From: Sunxiuqinia dokdonensis
GTDB taxonomy: Bacteria; Bacteroidota; Bacteroidia; Bacteroidales; Prolixibacteraceae
NCBI RefSeq assembly: GCF_001270965.1
Contig: NZ_LGIA01000164.1
Location: forward strand, 1-56,484
Direction: 5' to 3'
Length of the DNA stretch: 56,484 bases
This document shows, piece by piece, positions 36,732-45,582 of this stretch. Each line of letters opens with the position of its first letter. The first letter of the stretch is position 1. Below the pieces are notes generated by a model. That model was not told the DNA's origin and searched no databases. It saw only the letters and a list, made by a program, of their open reading frames with translations. A program made the translations under genes and the position numbers.

Positions 36732-39700
36732 TGTTCTGGTGTTGTTCTGTAAAGGGTCAACCGATAGCCGAGGCCAAAAAGCATGAACATCGGGGTTGGT
36801 TTCACTCCAGTAATCCTCGGCGATGATGGTTAAAGCGTTTCGTCGTCCAGCAAATGGAGCAATACCGTCGTCACCGGTTCCTGGATTGATAAACATTGAA
36901 ACCCGGGCGTTCCCCTGGAAGAAGAACGACAGGTCAAAGTCTTTAAATCCACCTGATAAACCAAAGCCGTACTGAATCTCAGGTACGGTAGGTAAACCCA
37001 GAGGGACCTCGTCGTTAGCATTCACTACGCCGTCACCGTTTACATCCTTGTATTTGATATCACCGGCCTGGTAGGTACCAAAGTCTTGCTTGGGGGAGTT
37101 GGCAATTTCAGCTTCATCCACAAACAAACGCTCGGCAATCAAGCCCCACCACTGGTTGATAGGATGTCCCTGGCGTTTCAAGTATTCATCGGCATAATCC
37201 CGTTCATCCAATTGAACGTATTCATTGGTGGCAAAGGTGAAGTTGGCACGGCCGGTCATCCACCAATTATCTTGCGAAATGTATTGGTAATCAATGGACC
37301 CTTCAAAACCCATTGATTCCACTTTCCCAACGTTTCCGCTAATGGATGCCTCCAGACCTGCAGAGGATGGGAAGTTTTGGCGTTGCAGATAAATCTGGTC
37401 ACGAATATCCTTGAACACATCTCCCTGAATCTTTAAAGCATCGTCGAGGAACGTTAGTTCAATACCCAGGTTCATTTTTGTTGAAACCTCCCAGGTAATA
37501 TCGGGGTTGGCATACCGGTTGATCCGGTAACCGCCATATTCATTCATAAAGGTATTTCCCCAGCGATAACCGCCTCCTCCTCTAGCAATATCGGATAAAT
37601 AGAAGAAACGATCCTGCCGTTCGGCAATGGCATCGTTACCTACTTTTCCCCAGGTAGCCTTCAACTTTAGGGTGTTGATGATATTTTCCATGGGAGCCCA
37701 GAACGATTCGTTAGAGACGAGCCAACCACCTCCAAATGAAGGGAAGAAACCAAACCGGCGGTCGCCACTGAATTTTTCCGACCCGTTGTATCCGTAAGCG
37801 AACTCGAAGAAATAGCGGTTGTCGAAATCATAAGTTAGACGTCCCGAGTTTCCCATGTTTCGTTCCGGAAGCGTTTCATAAATAGAACGGCTGTTCCCAC
37901 TGGTCAACAGGTATTCTTCAAACATACCCACGGTCATTAAACCTACGCTGTGCAGCCCGAATTTACGGTCCCAGTTCAAACGGCCTTCGTAGTAATAGTG
38001 CGCACTGGCATCGCGTCCCGGATTGACATCACCTAGGAATGCCTGTCCTCCGGTTGGGTTCAGGGCAAAAAGCGTATATTCTCCGGTAATCTGGTTGTAG
38101 TTTTCCAAGTCGTAATAAAACGGACTGTATGATCTTGTACTTCTGTATTGACTCCAGGTGTTGACCGAGGCTTTGGCTTGCAACTTCAATCCTTCGGTGA
38201 TAAAATCCAGGTCCTGCGAGAGAGTAGCCATGGCCGTAATCGAGCTTTCATTCCGGTCTTCGTAACCACGAACCATCTCAGCATAGGGGTTGGCTTTCAG
38301 GTTCCCGGTAACAAAGGTATTTCCAAATAAAATATGATCGGCGAAAGCGTGCTTTTCATCCGCTTCATAAACAGCAGGAAAATCTACTGGATTAGAGTTC
38401 ATGACCTGTCTGAAAATATCGCCTGCACCGGTGGCTGGACCATTGTAGCGTTCAAACCGGCCTTGTAGCCTGGTATCCAGTCTGGTGGTTGGTGTCAACT
38501 TAAAAATAACGTTGTTTCGCAGCTGGACCCGGTTGATACTGATGTTGTTGTTAAAATTGTTCTCCGGGGCAACTTTTAACAGACCATTCTCGTTTTCTAC
38601 CGTTCCAGCTACATAATAGGTGGCCACCTGACCACCGCCTGATACGTTAAAATTGGCTTTTTTATTGATGGTTGATTTCTCAAACAATTCATCATACCAA
38701 TCAATATTGGGATAAATCATCGGGTCAACACCATCAATGGTCGATTGAATCTTCTGTTCGCTGTAATAGGCCCCGAGTAGTGGATTTCTGGAAATCCGGG
38801 CTTCGTTGTACAGGCGCATGTAATCCACGCCGTCCAGCAATTCGTTCATCTGGGTTGGGGTGGCGATATGTGTTTCTAGTCTGATGTTGATTTTAGCCGG
38901 TCCTTCGCGCCCTGACTTGGTCTCAACAATGATAATTCCGTTCGCTCCCCTTGCACCGTATAGTACGGTAGCCGAGGCATCTTTCAAAATGGAGAAACTC
39001 TCGATGTTATCCGGTTCCATACGGGCCAGATCATCCGGCGAGGCCTCAAAGCCATCAATCAAAATCAGCGGATTGGTTTTGTAACCAAAAGTAGTCACCC
39101 CGCGAACAAAGAACTGCGCGTTGTCATTGCCGGGTTCACCTGTTGTTTGGTACGAAATAATCCCTGGAATTTTACCCGCCAAAGCACTGGTCAGGTTCGA
39201 TGCTGGTTGCTTTAGATCGGCCGGTCTTACTGTTTCAATAGAAGAAATCACACTCGTTTTTTTCTGCCTACCGAAAGCAACCACCTGGACTTCTTCCAAC
39301 TGGGTGTCATCGTCATACAATGCTATATCGAAGATATTGCGATCTCCAACAACCTGCTCAACCGGGGTTTTCCCAATAAATGAGAAGATCAGCGTGTCGC
39401 CTACAGCAGCCTGCATGGAAAATTCACCGTTCACATCGGTACTGGTTCCCCGTGCAGTTCCCTTCACAGCAACTGAAACGCCAGGAAGGCCAAGGCCTAC
39501 GTCATCTTTCACCACCCCTGATATTGTTTTCAGGCCCGGTTGTTGGATAACTTCCTGCACCTGTTCGGAAGCTTCGGTCTGATCAGGAATAATAACAATT
39601 TGCCGATCAGAGATTTCATACGTCAGGTCTGTTCCTTCGAACGCTTTTCTGAGTATTCGCTCAACAGAAAACCGTTCAGCTTTAACGCTCACTTTCTTTT

Positions 39701-39962
39701 CAAGGTCCACATCGCTGTCCTTGTAAAAGATAATAAACTCGCTTTCTTCCTGAATCTCTTCAAAAAGCTGTTTCATCGTCCCGTTTTCCAGGTTTATGGA
39801 AAGCCTGGTACTCTGAGAATAAGTAGAAGTTGCGTACAAGTTGCCAACTCCCAGCAGAAGCAGTAGTACACTCAATTTCATAACTCTTAAGAAATGTGCA
39901 CAATAGTCCCTTCGATGGAAAAAATACGCACAGTTGCCACTTTTTTTCATAAATTTGTTCAT
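36708..39962 (-). CDS. SusC/RagA-family TonB-dependent transporter, frameshifted at the 3' end
   Basis: 1084-aa ORF for the outer-membrane barrel that imports ligands with SusD. It begins with a signal peptide and an STN domain (about 45-115, IEEIQEESEF-like), the mark of transducers that signal to a FecR anti-sigma factor. A carboxypeptidase-like domain (about 145-225) and the plug with LTSALAGKIPGIISYQTTGEPGNDNAQFFVRG follow, then the barrel. The ORF stops early with NNTRTSIIVVVT, just short of the expected SSWWLRDAAF segment, which continues in another frame (see the neighbouring entry). As it stands, the last beta-strands are missing and the barrel would not insert. FecR and the ECF sigma are directly upstream. 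Confidence 0.88.
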   Translation of the reverse strand: MNKFMKKSGNCAYFFHRRDYCAHFLRVMKLSVLLLLLGVGNLYATSTYSQSTRLSINLENGTMKQLFEEIQEESEFIIFYKDSDVDLEKKVSVKAERFSVERILRKAFEGTDLTYEISDRQIVIIPDQTEASEQVQEVIQQPGLKTISGVVKDDVGLGLPGVSVAVKGTARGTSTDVNGEFSMQAAVGDTLIFSFIGKTPVEQVVGDRNIFDIALYDDDTQLEEVQVVAFGRQKKTSVISSIETVRPADLKQPASNLTSALAGKIPGIISYQTTGEPGNDNAQFFVRGVTTFGYKTNPLILIDGFEASPDDLARMEPDNIESFSILKDASATVLYGARGANGIIIVETKSGREGPAKINIRLETHIATPTQMNELLDGVDYMRLYNEARISRNPLLGAYYSEQKIQSTIDGVDPMIYPNIDWYDELFEKSTINKKANFNVSGGGQVATYYVAGTVENENGLLKVAPENNFNNNISINRVQLRNNVIFKLTPTTRLDTRLQGRFERYNGPATGAGDIFRQVMNSNPVDFPAVYEADEKHAFADHILFGNTFVTGNLKANPYAEMVRGYEDRNESSITAMATLSQDLDFITEGLKLQAKASVNTWSQYRSTRSYSPFYYDLENYNQITGEYTLFALNPTGGQAFLGDVNPGRDASAHYYYEGRLNWDRKFGLHSVGLMTVGMFEEYLLTSGNSRSIYETLPERNMGNSGRLTYDFDNRYFFEFAYGYNGSEKFSGDRRFGFFPSFGGGWLVSNESFWAPMENIINTLKLKATWGKVGNDAIAERQDRFFYLSDIARGGGGYRWGNTFMNEYGGYRINRYANPDITWEVSTKMNLGIELTFLDDALKIQGDVFKDIRDQIYLQRQNFPSSAGLEASISGNVGKVESMGFEGSIDYQYISQDNWWMTGRANFTFATNEYVQLDERDYADEYLKRQGHPINQWWGLIAERLFVDEAEIANSPKQDFGTYQAGDIKYKDVNGDGVVNANDEVPLGLPTVPEIQYGFGLSGGFKDFDLSFFFQGNARVSMFINPGTGDDGIAPFAGRRNALTIIAEDYWSETNPDVHAFWPRLSVDPLQNNTRTSIIVVVT

Positions 39963-40074
39963 CTTTTAGTTATTAAATATCGCCTTTGGCGATGTTTGTT
40001 AAGTACCAAAGCTTGCAGGTGTTGCAGCATCTGCAGGCTTTTTTTGTTCCAGGTTTGATTGTAATTTATATCGT

Positions 40075-41214
40075 TTAGTAGATCGTGATTCTTTGTTCCT
40101 CCTCTTTAAAGTTAAATGGTGTTGTTTTTTTGATGGTATTCAACACTTCTTCGGGACTGCTTTTAAGATCCAGACGGCCCGAAAAAGTAACTTGAGCCAA
40201 CGGCTCGTCTTGCAGTTCGATTTCAATATTGTAATAGCGCGATACTCTTGTCAGGATGTTACCGAGGGTTTCACTTCGGAATACATAGTAGCCGTGGTGC
40301 CAGGATAAATAATCAGAAGGATCAACTCGCCGGCTGTTGAATTTTTCTTCGGTGGCATCAAACGTCACCATCTCTCCCGGTGATATCATCTTATTTTCGG
40401 CTGGCAAAAAGGCTTTTGTTTTACGGCTCAGTTTAATGGAACCCTCTTTTAAGACCGTGCTTGATATTTTATCCTCCGAATAGGCATTCAGGTTGAAAAT
40501 GGTTCCAATTACTTCGATGTCGAATTGTTGTGATTTGACGATGAATGGCTTTGCCGGATCTTTGGAAACATTGAAAATGGCTTCGCCGTCCAGGTAAACT
40601 TCCCGCTTGTTTTCGGCAAATACGGCGGGATATACCAACTTCGAACCCGAGTTTAACCAGACTGTTGTTCCTTCGGACAGGGTAATTTTTGACCGCCTGC
40701 CGTAGGGAACCGTTAGCGTATTGAAGCTTGGTTCTACCGGTTCCAGTTTTTGCTGAACGGTTTGATTTGCTCCAATGGCAATTTCTTCTCCTTTGGTGCT
40801 GTACTGAATTTCTGACTCCACTTCCGAAATCTCGATGGCCCGGGCTTCACTTAAAACTAAGCGGGTAATCGTATCTGTTTTGTTTTCCTGAACGCTGTTG
40901 GCAAACTCCGCAATCTCGGAGTGCTGATCCACTTGGCTGTACCAAACTCCGCCAGACAAGGCCAAAATAAAAACGGATGCGGCGGTAAACCAGATTTGTC
41001 TGGTTTTTCGTCGGGTAATGGATTCGATGGAATACTGGATGCGCGTTTTTAATTGCTTCTTTTCCAATACAGACCACTGGTCCTTTGGTGTTTGCAAATA
41101 GGTATAAAGATGACTGGCTGATTTTAAAACCTTCGGGCTGGCATCTGCTTCTTCCCTGATTTTCTGCGTCGTAATCTTTTCTTCGGCTAAAATATCTTCG
41201 ACTTTCTTTTTCAC
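40075..41214 (-). CDS. FecR-type anti-sigma factor
   Basis: 379-aa inner-membrane regulator. The cytoplasmic N-terminus (about 1-75) binds the sigma factor. One span lies at about 76-95 (IWFTAASVFILALSGGVWY). The periplasmic FecR domain (about 170-270, LTVPYGRRSKITLSEGTTVWLNSGSKLVYP) and the C-terminal DUF4974 STN-binding part (about 310-379, YYNIEIELQDEPLAQVTFSGRLD) contact SusC. The start is a GTG at 41214, since the nearby ATG is out of frame and ends at once. It lies between the ECF sigma gene and susC, the classic transduction order. Confidence 0.92.
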   Translation of the reverse strand: MKKKVEDILAEEKITTQKIREEADASPKVLKSASHLYTYLQTPKDQWSVLEKKQLKTRIQYSIESITRRKTRQIWFTAASVFILALSGGVWYSQVDQHSEIAEFANSVQENKTDTITRLVLSEARAIEISEVESEIQYSTKGEEIAIGANQTVQQKLEPVEPSFNTLTVPYGRRSKITLSEGTTVWLNSGSKLVYPAVFAENKREVYLDGEAIFNVSKDPAKPFIVKSQQFDIEVIGTIFNLNAYSEDKISSTVLKEGSIKLSRKTKAFLPAENKMISPGEMVTFDATEEKFNSRRVDPSDYLSWHHGYYVFRSETLGNILTRVSRYYNIEIELQDEPLAQVTFSGRLDLKSSPEEVLNTIKKTTPFNFKEEEQRITIY

Positions 41215-41309
41215 ATGAATTGTGCTTATACCTATATAAAGAAGAAAAAAGCCAAAACATAGACAGCAAAAATGATTTTTTTTTCGAAAAAAAGTTAAAT
41301 CGCTGATTT

Positions 41310-41915
41310 TCAGAGCTGATTTTTGGAATAAAGCAGGACGAATAAGTTCAAGGAAATTTCGTGTTTGGAAAGGCTTTTCCGTAGCGACTTTAAGGCCCGA
41401 TACATATTGGTTCTGGCCGATTCAACTGAAATATTGAGCAGGACCGCAATTTCGGTGTAGTTGAGGTCTTGTTCAAACTTTAGAAAGAGCGCCCGTTGCT
41501 GTACTTTGGTTAGCTGGCTGATGGCATTGGCCAGCAAATCCATGCCTTCTTCCTGCCTCTCCGAGTCGATGATTGTCTCGTCGCAAGCCGGGGAGTGCGC
41601 ACGGATCGTCTTCTCGAGCTTGTGATCAAGCTTTAGCAAACTCATGCTTAGTCGCTGTTTGTGAATGATTCGCTTTAACGTGCGGAACAAATAAAACTGG
41701 ATGGAGTCGGTGGGGCGCAACTGTTCGCGGTACTTGTGCAGTTCCAAAAACAGGTCGTGGATGCAATCCTTCACGAAATCGCTGTCTTTACAAAATTGCA
41801 TGCCAAAGCTGTACAACGCATCGCTATATTGGTCGTACAGTTCGTAAAAAGCTTTATCATCCCCAGCTTTAAAGCTTTTCCAAAGCAAAAGGTCTTTTTT
41901 CGGTTGGTTTGGCAT
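41310..41915 (-). CDS. ECF-type RNA polymerase sigma factor
   Basis: 201-aa sigma-70 group IV factor. Region 2 is seen at about 20-90 (DDKAFYELYDQYSDALYSFGMQFC ... FLELHKYREQL) and region 4 at about 130-190 (AISQLTKVQQRALFLKFEQDLNYTEIAVLLNISVESARTNMYRALKSLRKSL). It is encoded directly before its FecR anti-sigma factor, so ligand binding to SusC should release it to transcribe this locus. A good promoter lies upstream. Length and domain order are typical of the Bacteroidota ECF group linked to SusC/D. Confidence 0.93.
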   Translation of the reverse strand: MPNQPKKDLLLWKSFKAGDDKAFYELYDQYSDALYSFGMQFCKDSDFVKDCIHDLFLELHKYREQLRPTDSIQFYLFRTLKRIIHKQRLSMSLLKLDHKLEKTIRAHSPACDETIIDSERQEEGMDLLANAISQLTKVQQRALFLKFEQDLNYTEIAVLLNISVESARTNMYRALKSLRKSLSKHEISLNLFVLLYSKNQL

Positions 41916-41957
41916 ACAATCCTGAAACTATTGGCACAAGCAAATTTCTCTCGGGCT

Positions 41958-41987
41958 CAAAAATAGGATTAATTTCGCTAACATCAA
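41958..41987 (-). promoter_or_regulatory. Promoter of the ECF sigma gene
   Basis: On the minus strand TTG, a 19-base spacer, and TATTTTTG match the Bacteroidota promoter consensus, about 40 bases before the sigma start codon. Confidence 0.55.
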
Positions 41988-42039
41988 TTACATACAGAGC
42001 ATCAATAAGTTTTGGATTTGACCCAAAAAGTTCACGATG

Positions 42040-42072
42040 CCAAAAGAGCTTCAATCATTGAAGCTCTTTTGG
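42040..42072 (-). terminator. Terminator after the TIM-barrel isomerase gene
   Basis: Perfect 15-bp inverted repeat (CCAAAAGAGCTTCAA and its complement) around a 3-base loop, 15 bases after the stop of the 42088 gene. The lack of a strong T-run is common in this phylum. Confidence 0.8.
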
Positions 42073-42087
42073 TATCTTTTTTTGCGT

Positions 42088-43011
42088 TTAAAAACTGTCT
42101 GCTTTGCGGTAGGCATCAATGAAAGCCTGTTCTCCCTCTTTTCCCGGAATGCTGCGACCATGTTCGCAGCAAAGCACGCCGTCGTAGCCTTTGTTGTGAA
42201 TGTGTTTGAATACATTAACAAAGTTGATCTCGCCGGTGCCCGGCTCTTTACGCCCCGGATTGTCGCCAATATGGAAAGCGGCAATCGATTCCCAGGCCAT
42301 GTCAATGTTTGGGATGAGGTTGCCTTCGGTAATTTGCTGGTGGTACAAGTCGTTCACCAGTTTGCAGCTTGGGCGGTTTACGGCTTGGCAAATCATGTGC
42401 GTTTGCGGGATTTTGGTCAGGAACAAACCCGGGTGATCGGTCCAGGCATTGAGGGGTTCCAGTACCAGGGTCAGCCCTTCCGGCTCAACAATATCGCAAC
42501 ACATGCGCAGGTTATCGATTACGTTGGCGGTTTGGTAGTCCCACTCCAGGTTGTCAGCATAGCGTCCCGGAACCACCAGGGCCGTTTTGGCGCCGGTGCG
42601 TTTGGCACAATCCAGGCCTTCCTGCATTTTCTTACGCAGCATGTCCTTGATTTCCGGATCTTGTGTGACGAACGACTTCACACCAAAATCAGCATACAGC
42701 ACAAACGGGCCCAAGTCCATTCCGTGGCGCGCCAACTCGTTGGCAATTTTATCCTGTAGTGCAGCGTCTTTGTGCATCAGGCCGTTGTCGAAAATGGCGC
42801 GGAAACCCTGATCGTTCATAAACTTGATCTGGTCGATCGGATCATTTCCCGCCATTTCGTTAAAAGTGCCCAGCCCGGGGGCATACTTCAGTTTAAACTT
42901 CGCCGAGTTGGACGTTTGTTGCGTTGAAGCCGATGCCGATAGCCCGGCGGTTAATCCGGTAGCTGCAAAGCTCCCGAAAGCGGCGTTCCTGATAAAATTT
43001 CTTCGTTTCAT
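42088..43011 (-). CDS. Hydroxypyruvate isomerase-like TIM-barrel protein, Tat-exported
   Basis: 307 aa. The N-terminus MKRRNFIRNAAFGSFAATG is a twin-arginine signal. The body is a xylose-isomerase-like TIM barrel with typical metal-binding residues: a Glu in GLTLVLEPLNAW, an Asp/His pair in NIDMAWESIAAFHIGD and a Glu in GVLCCEHGRS. Such Bacteroidota proteins are annotated as hydroxypyruvate isomerase or sugar phosphate isomerase/epimerase, but the true substrate of the exported form is not known. It has its own promoter and terminator and is divergent from nothing obvious. The ECF sigma gene lies downstream on the same strand as a separate unit. Confidence 0.82.
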   Translation of the reverse strand: MKRRNFIRNAAFGSFAATGLTAGLSASASTQQTSNSAKFKLKYAPGLGTFNEMAGNDPIDQIKFMNDQGFRAIFDNGLMHKDAALQDKIANELARHGMDLGPFVLYADFGVKSFVTQDPEIKDMLRKKMQEGLDCAKRTGAKTALVVPGRYADNLEWDYQTANVIDNLRMCCDIVEPEGLTLVLEPLNAWTDHPGLFLTKIPQTHMICQAVNRPSCKLVNDLYHQQITEGNLIPNIDMAWESIAAFHIGDNPGRKEPGTGEINFVNVFKHIHNKGYDGVLCCEHGRSIPGKEGEQAFIDAYRKADSF

Positions 43012-43036
43012 TGTAGCAATTGGTTTAGTAAAGTCT

Positions 43037-43067
43037 CAAAAATAAGATTAATTCATCCAGATTACAA
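43037..43067 (-). promoter_or_regulatory. Promoter of the TIM-barrel isomerase gene
   Basis: On the minus strand TTG, a 20-base spacer, and TATTTTTG, 25 bases before the gene start. Same architecture as the ECF sigma promoter at 41958-41987. Confidence 0.6.
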
Positions 43068-43235
43068 ACAGTTTTTTAAGCGTGGCAGCTACGATTTGGT
43101 TTTGTTCGTTCATTATTTATAGAATGAGTTGAAAAATTTTCATCGTGCAGGATCGTCGAACAGGGGGTTCTTAGCCAGTGCCCGCGCTGGTTCCTTCCCT
43201 TGTTTTCCAAAGCCAAACCCTTGTAGGCCGTCTAA

Positions 43236-43345
43236 GCTCTGTAGACAGAGCGTCATTCCGAACTGGTTTCGTAATCTGTTGGTGAGTTGCGCGGGTTGAG
43301 GGGACGGTTATCTGACTTATCCGACCCGTGAAGGATCTCGATGCC
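43236..43345. repeat. Interspersed non-coding element of the CGTCATTCCGAA type
   Basis: Begins with a perfect 7-bp hairpin (GCTCTGT/ACAGAGC, 43236-43251), followed by CGTCATTCCGAACTGGTTTCG and a GC-rich segment reaching about 43345. This phrase is common in dispersed, palindrome-containing intergenic elements. The partner arm is only weakly visible, so the copy may be degenerate. The rest of 43068-43373 shows nothing I can identify. Confidence 0.5.
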
Positions 43346-43373
43346 CGGTTTCAATACCGTGGGAAACTTCGAG

Positions 43374-43648
43374 CATGAATTGTTTTGCAAAAAGTACTTC
43401 GAGTTTTGTAAAAGTGATTCTTCATTTTGCTAAAATGAGTATAAGTTTTGAAGAGACAGGTATGAGTGTTGATATCATTGGTATGAGTGTTTATATAATC
43501 GGTGTGAGTGTTGATATAATTGATATTAGTGTTCAGATAATTGAGATCAGTATTGAGATAATTGATATGACTGTTGAGCTAATTGATATGAATGTTTAGA
43601 TCATTGGTATGAGTGTTGAGTTAGCTGGTATTGGTTCGTCTAAATAAT
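43374..43648. repeat. Array of about thirteen 21-bp tandem repeats
   Basis: A clean 21-bp periodicity runs from 43374 to about 43648. The first units carry a core like TTTTGTAAAA; later units read GTATGAGTGTTGATATAATTG with scattered changes. The array ends about 100 bases before the XRE-type gene at 43746. Since 21 is a multiple of 3, one frame from ATG 43375 stays open for 74 codons as a 7-residue repeat (MSVDIIG type), until an amber codon at 43597. The repeats go on past the stop, so coding is uncertain. 21 bp equals two helical turns. Confidence 0.88.
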
Positions 43649-43745
43649 GGAATAGTGTTAATTAGAGTAGAATGTGTTTTCAAAAATGAAGAATAAGTTT
43701 TACTTTTAATGAACCGATTGTTATTAACTAAAACATTTGTCAATC

Positions 43746-44126
43746 ATGTTACAATTCAACATTAGCTACCTGCTCGAAATCAAAGGAATTGCCAATCCCT
43801 TCAATTTTTTGGTCAAGCATGGGCTAACGCCCAATGTGGCCTCGCGCTTGCTCAACGGGAAAGTCGCGCAGCTAAAGCTAAGTCACGTCAGTGTGCTTTG
43901 CCGGTCTTTGCACTGTACGCCCAACGATTTGGTGGATTGGGTAGAGGATCACGATGCACCCTTGCCTGAAAATCACCCGCTGCAATCGTTGGTTCGCGAA
44001 CATATCCCTCTGAATATACGCGGACAACTGAGGGAACTGTCGTTTGAGCAATTGAAAGAGGTCAGGTCGTTGATCGCGAAGATGAAGGAGACGGATCACG
44101 GCGATTCAGGCCATGATGGCGAATAA
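43746..44126 (+). CDS. XRE-type helix-turn-helix regulator
   Basis: 126 aa from the ATG at 43746; the longest frame starts at a TTG three codons up. The N-terminal ~65 residues are a Cro/C1-type helix-turn-helix (MLQFNISYLLEIKGIANPFNFLVKHGLTPNVASRLLNGKVAQLKL ... VLCRSLHCTPNDLVDW, in short runs). The C-terminal part is a helical tail, REHIPLNIRGQLRELSFEQLKEVRSLIAKM, perhaps for dimerisation. It is a stand-alone DNA-binding protein. The 21-bp repeat array directly upstream could be its binding region, by analogy with the AraC-type gene and its 42-bp array. Confidence 0.85.
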   Translation: MLQFNISYLLEIKGIANPFNFLVKHGLTPNVASRLLNGKVAQLKLSHVSVLCRSLHCTPNDLVDWVEDHDAPLPENHPLQSLVREHIPLNIRGQLRELSFEQLKEVRSLIAKMKETDHGDSGHDGE

Positions 44127-44285
44127 ATTGGCAAAGGTTTTCAATTCTGCGCCGTTTCGCTTGTAGCCGGTTTGGTGTCAGCATGAGCAATCAAACCAAT
44201 GAATGATGCGGTATCGATTTATTTTTCGACACAGGAAATGCTAATATTGCAGTTGCTCAGTTTTTGATACAACCGGCTTGTCATT

Positions 44286-45386
44286 TTAGGCGTGAAACAC
44301 CAGCAAAGGTGTTTTCAGGTGAAACACCATTTTTCGTGCGATACTCGGGTTGAAAAACCGGGTAATCAGGTTGCGTTTGTGGGTGGTCAGCGACAGAATA
44401 TCGATGCCTTTTTCCTGGATGTATTTTTCCAGATCGGTCAGCAAATCATCGCCGGCTACGATTTCGCAGGTCACCGAATCTTCCGGATAGCTTTTCTTCA
44501 GGACTTTGGCCATACTTTTCAGGCGGGCGCGGCTCAGCTCTTCGTTTTCGCGGTCGCCAATGTGCAGGCAGGTCACCACGGTATTGAAAGGTTTCAGCAA
44601 AGCCAGCAACTTGTCAATGGCTGTAAAGTCTTTCTCATCAAAATTGGTGGCATAAACCACTTTTTTTATGGATGACAAATTCAGCAGCGGAGCCTTTTCC
44701 GGAATTACCAAAACGGGCACTTTCGCCTTGTAAATCACGCCTGCCGTGGTGCTGCCCATCACGGCATCCATGTCGTTCGACGGCCCTTTGATGCCCATCA
44801 CAATTAAGCGTGGCGGATGAAGTTCGGTGTAGGATAAAATATCATCTTCGGGGTAGCCCATTTTCACAATTTGCTCCATGTGGATGGTTTTCCATGCCTC
44901 CTTGCCAACTTGCTCCAGCAATTGCTTCTGAAAGCGTTCGAACTCCTCGTTAACAAACTCTTCGCGTTCTTTCAGGTGCTCATAAAGGCCGGCATCAAAA
45001 GCCATTACGTCGGAATAGGGGATGGTGAAATAGTCGGGCTGCGGAATCACGTGATAGAACACCAGGCCACAATTCAGCTTCAGGGCGATTTCGAAAGCCA
45101 TGGCTGCAGCTTTCAACGAATAGCCGGAAAAATCGACCGGAATCAGAATGAAGTTCTCTGACTTTTGGTGACTTTTCTCCGCTTTCCCCAATAGCTTGTC
45201 CAGCACCGGATAGGCTTTTTTGGCATCTTTTGCGTTGATACGCACTTTCACACCGGAGGCTACCGCCCCCTGAATGAGATTGACATTTTCAAGTGAGCAA
45301 TCAATCCCTTTTGCTTCGAGCAGAGAGCGCAGTACTTCAGCTTTATGATAAGGCAGCAAGGCAATGGTGATGATTTTATCTTCCAT
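44286..45386 (-). CDS. Tandem universal stress protein with N-terminal DUF2007-like domain
   Basis: 366 aa from the ATG at 45386. The first ~70 residues (ITIALLPYHKAEVLRSLLEAKGIDC) look like the DUF2007 signal-transducing domain. Two Usp domains follow (about 80-230 and 240-366). The first keeps the ATP-binding pattern G-2x-G-9x-G-S (GIKGPSNDMDAVMGSTT). The second lacks it. It is probably a cytoplasmic stress-response or nucleotide-binding protein. It stands alone, between the XRE-type regulator and the folate cluster, transcribed away from the latter. Confidence 0.85.
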   Translation of the reverse strand: MEDKIITIALLPYHKAEVLRSLLEAKGIDCSLENVNLIQGAVASGVKVRINAKDAKKAYPVLDKLLGKAEKSHQKSENFILIPVDFSGYSLKAAAMAFEIALKLNCGLVFYHVIPQPDYFTIPYSDVMAFDAGLYEHLKEREEFVNEEFERFQKQLLEQVGKEAWKTIHMEQIVKMGYPEDDILSYTELHPPRLIVMGIKGPSNDMDAVMGSTTAGVIYKAKVPVLVIPEKAPLLNLSSIKKVVYATNFDEKDFTAIDKLLALLKPFNTVVTCLHIGDRENEELSRARLKSMAKVLKKSYPEDSVTCEIVAGDDLLTDLEKYIQEKGIDILSLTTHKRNLITRFFNPSIARKMVFHLKTPLLVFHA

Positions 45387-45582
45387 GACATCGGATTTTA
45401 GTGAACTTTCGTCTCTTTTTGTTTTTCGGTATTCAGCGGGTTTTAGTTTCAAAAACCGAAAGGAATCTTTGGAAAGCTATTTTTTAACATATCGATGAGA
45501 AATGATCCAAATCCATATTGGAATCCAAACAAATTCATCGATTTGCTGTTGTCACTTTTGACATAAAACGGTAAATTTCGGG

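Noticed and set aside
45549-45579. TTG-N20-TAAATTTC promoter for the folate cluster
   Set aside because: It ends four bases before the FolM-like ATG, so it would need a leaderless mRNA; kept only as a remark in that gene's entry.
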